A stretch of 7,854 nucleotides of DNA, taken from Actinomycetota bacterium (GTDB lineage: Bacteria; Actinomycetota; Acidimicrobiia; Acidimicrobiales; Microtrichaceae). The translations under genes and the position numbers were made by a program. The stretch lies in contig WLLG01000091.1 in NCBI GenBank assembly GCA_009700815.1, positions 1 to 7,854 on the forward strand. Reading direction: 5' to 3'. Position 1 is the stretch's first letter. The number at the start of each line of letters is the position of its first letter. The notes under the pieces were generated by a model that saw only the letters and a program-made list of their open reading frames with translations, searched no databases and was not told the DNA's origin. Shown here piece after piece: positions 6,007-7,854 of this stretch.

Positions 6007-6012
6007 GATAAT
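6007..6012 (+). promoter_or_regulatory. Possible -10 box for the small membrane protein gene
   Basis: GATAAT matches the -10 consensus at five of six positions and lies 17 nt before the ATG at 6030. Transcription would begin about 10 nt before the ATG, giving almost no 5' leader, consistent with the absence of a Shine-Dalgarno. No good -35 hexamer is seen at 16-18 bp spacing. Confidence 0.35.
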
Positions 6013-6029
6013 CGCGGTACCGTCAACCC

Positions 6030-6152
6030 ATGAGCGATTGGGCCCCAATTCTAGTAGCGGCCGGAATCCTTGCAGTAGTAGCTATTCGTGAAACGCTCCG
6101 CTGGCGAGGCCGACGCTGGCGCAAGTCTGGTCCGCGAGGGAACCAGGAATAA
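6030..6152 (+). CDS. Small single-span membrane protein, 40 residues
   Basis: An ATG-to-TAA frame encoding 40 residues, not homologous to anything I recognise. After MSDW comes an uncharged hydrophobic stretch APILVAAGILAVVAI (residues 5-19), long enough to span or nearly span a membrane. It is followed by a strongly basic tail with RETLRWRGRRWRKSGPRG (20-37). The charge distribution predicts the N-terminus outside and the basic C-terminus in the cytoplasm. The in-frame TAA at 6009-6011 and the lack of GTG or TTG leave this ATG as the only start. It occupies sequence with no other gene on either strand, diverges from the ilv leader and converges on the permease gene 35 nt away. The membrane-then-basic pattern argues against a chance frame, but the gene is unproven and its function unknown. 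Confidence 0.5.
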   Translation: MSDWAPILVAAGILAVVAIRETLRWRGRRWRKSGPRGNQE

Positions 6153-6172
6153 GCCTCTCGGCTCGAGCAGGT
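6153..6172. terminator. Weak hairpin between convergent genes
   Basis: CCTCTCG (6154-6160) pairs with CGAG plus AGG (6164-6167 and 6169-6171) across a 3-nt loop with one bulged C at 6168. It starts just after the TAA of the 40-residue gene and ends 16 nt before the 3' end of the permease gene, where a shared terminator would be expected. On the minus strand the tail GCTTATTCC is slightly T-rich; on the plus strand there is no T-run. Weak evidence. Confidence 0.3.
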
Positions 6173-6187
6173 GCATCCTTTGACGCA

Positions 6188-7783
6188 CTAGCGGGCTGGA
6201 GTGATGTGGCCAACAAGATCTGACTCACGGCCAGACAGCCGAGTCACTGCCGTTGCGGTACCACCCCACAGCAGGCATAGCCCCACCACGGGGCCAAGCA
6301 GCGCTGCAAGAGTTGTGAGCAAAGCTGAACGACTGCTTGCGTAGAGCACCGCTCCTGCCACCGGCGCCGAGGCAAGCACTAATACCAACAATCCCAAGCT
6401 GAGCATCAGGCCAGCCAAGCAGCCTTGACCAGTATCTCCTGCGGCTAGCGGGTTCGGGCTGTCTGGCACAGCAACCGGTGCCAGAGCGGCGCTTCCCACT
6501 GATACGCCGGCAGCGCCCATGAGCGAGCCAACTGCCAGAATCCATGCGGCGGGCAACCATTTCCAACCGCCGCTCATAGCTGCCAATCCGACGGGTAGGA
6601 CTAGGGCTGGAACTGCCATCACCACAATCGAGGACAAGGCCTTTGCGCGAGCAAGTACCCGAGCATCGGCCCCTGCTTGAATCTCCATCCAGAGCGCAGG
6701 CCCATCCACCCCGAAGCTGTTGTTGCCATCAAAGAGCACTGCGAAGAACAACAATCCTCCCAGCATCACCGTGCGCGGGTCTCCGATTTCTCCATCGAGT
6801 AGCGGGCCAACTACAAAGATTCCTGCGCCAATTGCTAGGGCCGTAATCGTGTTGACTGCCTGCCGGGGGGTACGGAACTTTGTGCGAATCGTTCTGGCTG
6901 CAATGGCTCCAACTGCCCCGTGTGGCAGTGCTGCGTAGACCCCTGATCGCAGGCCTTGGAATCCGGTTCGCATCTTGCGGCCGCCACTACCAGGCCTTGG
7001 CGAACTCAACGCTAAGCGTTCTGTGCTGATCATATTGAGCCACAAAAGCAGCGGTAACCAGCTCAGACCTAGCAGCAGATGGACCACAGCTTGGGCTGGT
7101 TCAGCACTGCTCGTACCTGCGAGTCCTAGCTGCCCCGGCGGAGTCCACTTGGCAATTTCTGCGAGTTCTGCCCAACGCTGCGAAGTCCAACTTGCCCGCT
7201 GCCGGCTGAGCACTTGCACAATGAACCAGACCGATAATGCAGAGATCGTTGCAAGCGCCTGAGCTACCTGGCGAAATCTGCCCGAGCTCCAAGCCCCAAC
7301 AGCGTTAGCCATCGTGCGGCTGAACAGCAGCAAGGTCAGCAGCCAACCGAGAATCGCTAGAAACAGAATCAATAATCCGCTTGGGCTACTGCCAGACCAG
7401 CCAACAGCGATTCCAGCCCCTGCCAAGAGTGCAAGCAACGTGGGTGGTCCAACCACTGCACTCACAAGCAGGCCCGTGCCAAGCTGCGAACGAGTGAGCG
7501 GTTCAGCTGCAAGATGGCGGGCATCGATGGTGGACTCGACACCCGCAGCAGAGGACAACAGCCCCATAGCGATGACGGTTGCGGGAAGCAGGACGACCAA
7601 AATCTGATCGGCGCTAGCCGAGCGTTGACCTAGCGTTGAGAGAACCCCAAAGGCAGACAGCCCAAAGATGATGCACAAAACCAGCGACAAGCCGATCTGG
7701 ATTCGCTGCTGAGCGCTTCCCTTGACAGCGGCTCGCAGTAACGCCCATTTCAGGCGAGCCAGCGACCACGATGCATGAATCAC
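6188..7783 (-). CDS. Polytopic membrane protein, probable ABC-2-type transporter permease
   Basis: A 531-residue integral membrane protein with about ten to twelve hydrophobic segments, roughly at 31-50, 61-80, 103-128, 136-155, 174-192, 232-250, 311-328, 341-352, 384-404, 410-437, 456-481 and 485-510. A hydrophilic, basic cytoplasmic stretch of about 255-305 separates two halves. The motif FDGNNSFGVDGPALW (351-365) and the following K381 region resemble a conserved block I associate with large ABC-2-like permeases of actinobacteria. There is no signal peptide or catalytic motif. The GTG start overlaps the upstream stop by GTGA and has no Shine-Dalgarno, so it is probably translated by coupling to the upstream gene. 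If that gene is the ATPase, the pair would be an exporter of unknown substrate. Another polytopic family is possible. Confidence 0.65.
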   Translation of the reverse strand: MIHASWSLARLKWALLRAAVKGSAQQRIQIGLSLVLCIIFGLSAFGVLSTLGQRSASADQILVVLLPATVIAMGLLSSAAGVESTIDARHLAAEPLTRSQLGTGLLVSAVVGPPTLLALLAGAGIAVGWSGSSPSGLLILFLAILGWLLTLLLFSRTMANAVGAWSSGRFRQVAQALATISALSVWFIVQVLSRQRASWTSQRWAELAEIAKWTPPGQLGLAGTSSAEPAQAVVHLLLGLSWLPLLLWLNMISTERLALSSPRPGSGGRKMRTGFQGLRSGVYAALPHGAVGAIAARTIRTKFRTPRQAVNTITALAIGAGIFVVGPLLDGEIGDPRTVMLGGLLFFAVLFDGNNSFGVDGPALWMEIQAGADARVLARAKALSSIVVMAVPALVLPVGLAAMSGGWKWLPAAWILAVGSLMGAAGVSVGSAALAPVAVPDSPNPLAAGDTGQGCLAGLMLSLGLLVLVLASAPVAGAVLYASSRSALLTTLAALLGPVVGLCLLWGGTATAVTRLSGRESDLVGHITPAR

Positions 7784-7854
7784 GGGGCGGAATTATCGAG
7801 CCAACTCAGGCTCGCTGGGTCGACTGGACTTGCACCGATCATGGAGATGAAAGC
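7780..7854 (-). CDS. C-terminal fragment of an upstream gene, possibly the ABC ATPase partner
   Basis: The last 24 codons of an open frame entering from the right edge, ending in TGA, which overlaps the permease GTG (GTGA). The visible residues include AFISMIGASPVDPASLSWL. The pattern of an FI-x-hydrophobic-G block followed by a Leu-Trp-Leu-type end resembles the C-terminus of ABC-2 transporter ATP-binding proteins, which fits the permease-like gene it is coupled to. No catalytic motif is visible, so the assignment rests on that resemblance and on context. Confidence 0.5.
   Translation of the reverse strand, partial: AFISMIGASPVDPASLSWLDNSAP

Noticed and set aside
5984..6043. TTGACG on the minus strand (near 6018-6030) as an ilv promoter -35
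   Set aside because: No acceptable -10 box follows at 16-18 bp. The TTGGCA/CAGACT pair nearer the leader peptide fits better.
5952..6082. 9-bp inverted repeat GCTACTACT (5952-5960) and AGTAGTAGC (6074-6082)
   Set aside because: The arms are more than 110 bp apart, of low complexity, and one lies inside the 40-residue gene. A chance match is likely.
5855..6091. Plus-strand TTG frame of 78 codons across the ilvB leader
   Set aside because: It runs antisense through the attenuator and out of frame through the 40-residue gene. It has low-quality composition and no ribosome binding site. I read it as a shadow frame.

Overview
The window is a piece of a moderately GC-rich bacterial chromosome, most likely from an actinobacterium. 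The O-acetylhomoserine sulfhydrylase closely resembles actinobacterial members of its family (recalled, not searched). The acetolactate synthase operon is led by what looks like a leaderless attenuator peptide gene, and several genes start with GTG. The exact lineage cannot be fixed by eye.

Layout: almost everything is on the minus strand, so it reads from high to low coordinates. At the right edge (7780-7854) is the C-terminal end of a gene that overlaps the next by GTGA; it is probably the ATPase of an ABC transporter. The next gene is a 531-residue polytopic membrane protein (6188-7783), probably the ABC-2-type permease. On the opposite strand lies a 40-residue single-span membrane protein (6030-6152). 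It is convergent with the permease and divergent from the ilv operon.

The minus-strand stretch 6029 to 5723 is a regulatory leader. It holds a candidate promoter, a GTG-initiated 11-codon leader peptide with three Leu codons and one Val codon (MTTSHLLLVPS), an 8-bp stem beginning at the leader stop codon, a 9-bp terminator-like hairpin with a T-rich tail, and three copies of a 17-nt-period repeat before the ilvB ribosome binding site. This has the form of a branched-chain amino acid attenuator.

The operon proper is ilvB (acetolactate synthase, large subunit), ilvN (regulatory subunit, ATGA overlap), ilvC (ketol-acid reductoisomerase), thrB (homoserine kinase, 4 nt after the ilvC stop, with its Shine-Dalgarno inside the ilvC end) and metY. 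A strong hairpin at 4-34 closes the unit.

Pathway logic (inference): IlvBN and IlvC carry out the first two shared steps of valine and isoleucine synthesis. ThrB commits homoserine to threonine, the precursor of the 2-oxobutanoate used by IlvBN for isoleucine. MetY makes homocysteine from O-acetylhomoserine, the competing branch from homoserine. The cluster therefore joins the threonine/isoleucine and methionine branches. metY may also be expressed on its own, because the gap before it holds a promoter-like pair of hexamers and a hairpin that traps its ribosome binding site.

The core genes are ordinary biosynthetic genes. The less ordinary parts are the leader region, the metY 5' hairpin, the unannotated small membrane protein, and the placement of thrB and metY behind ilvBNC.
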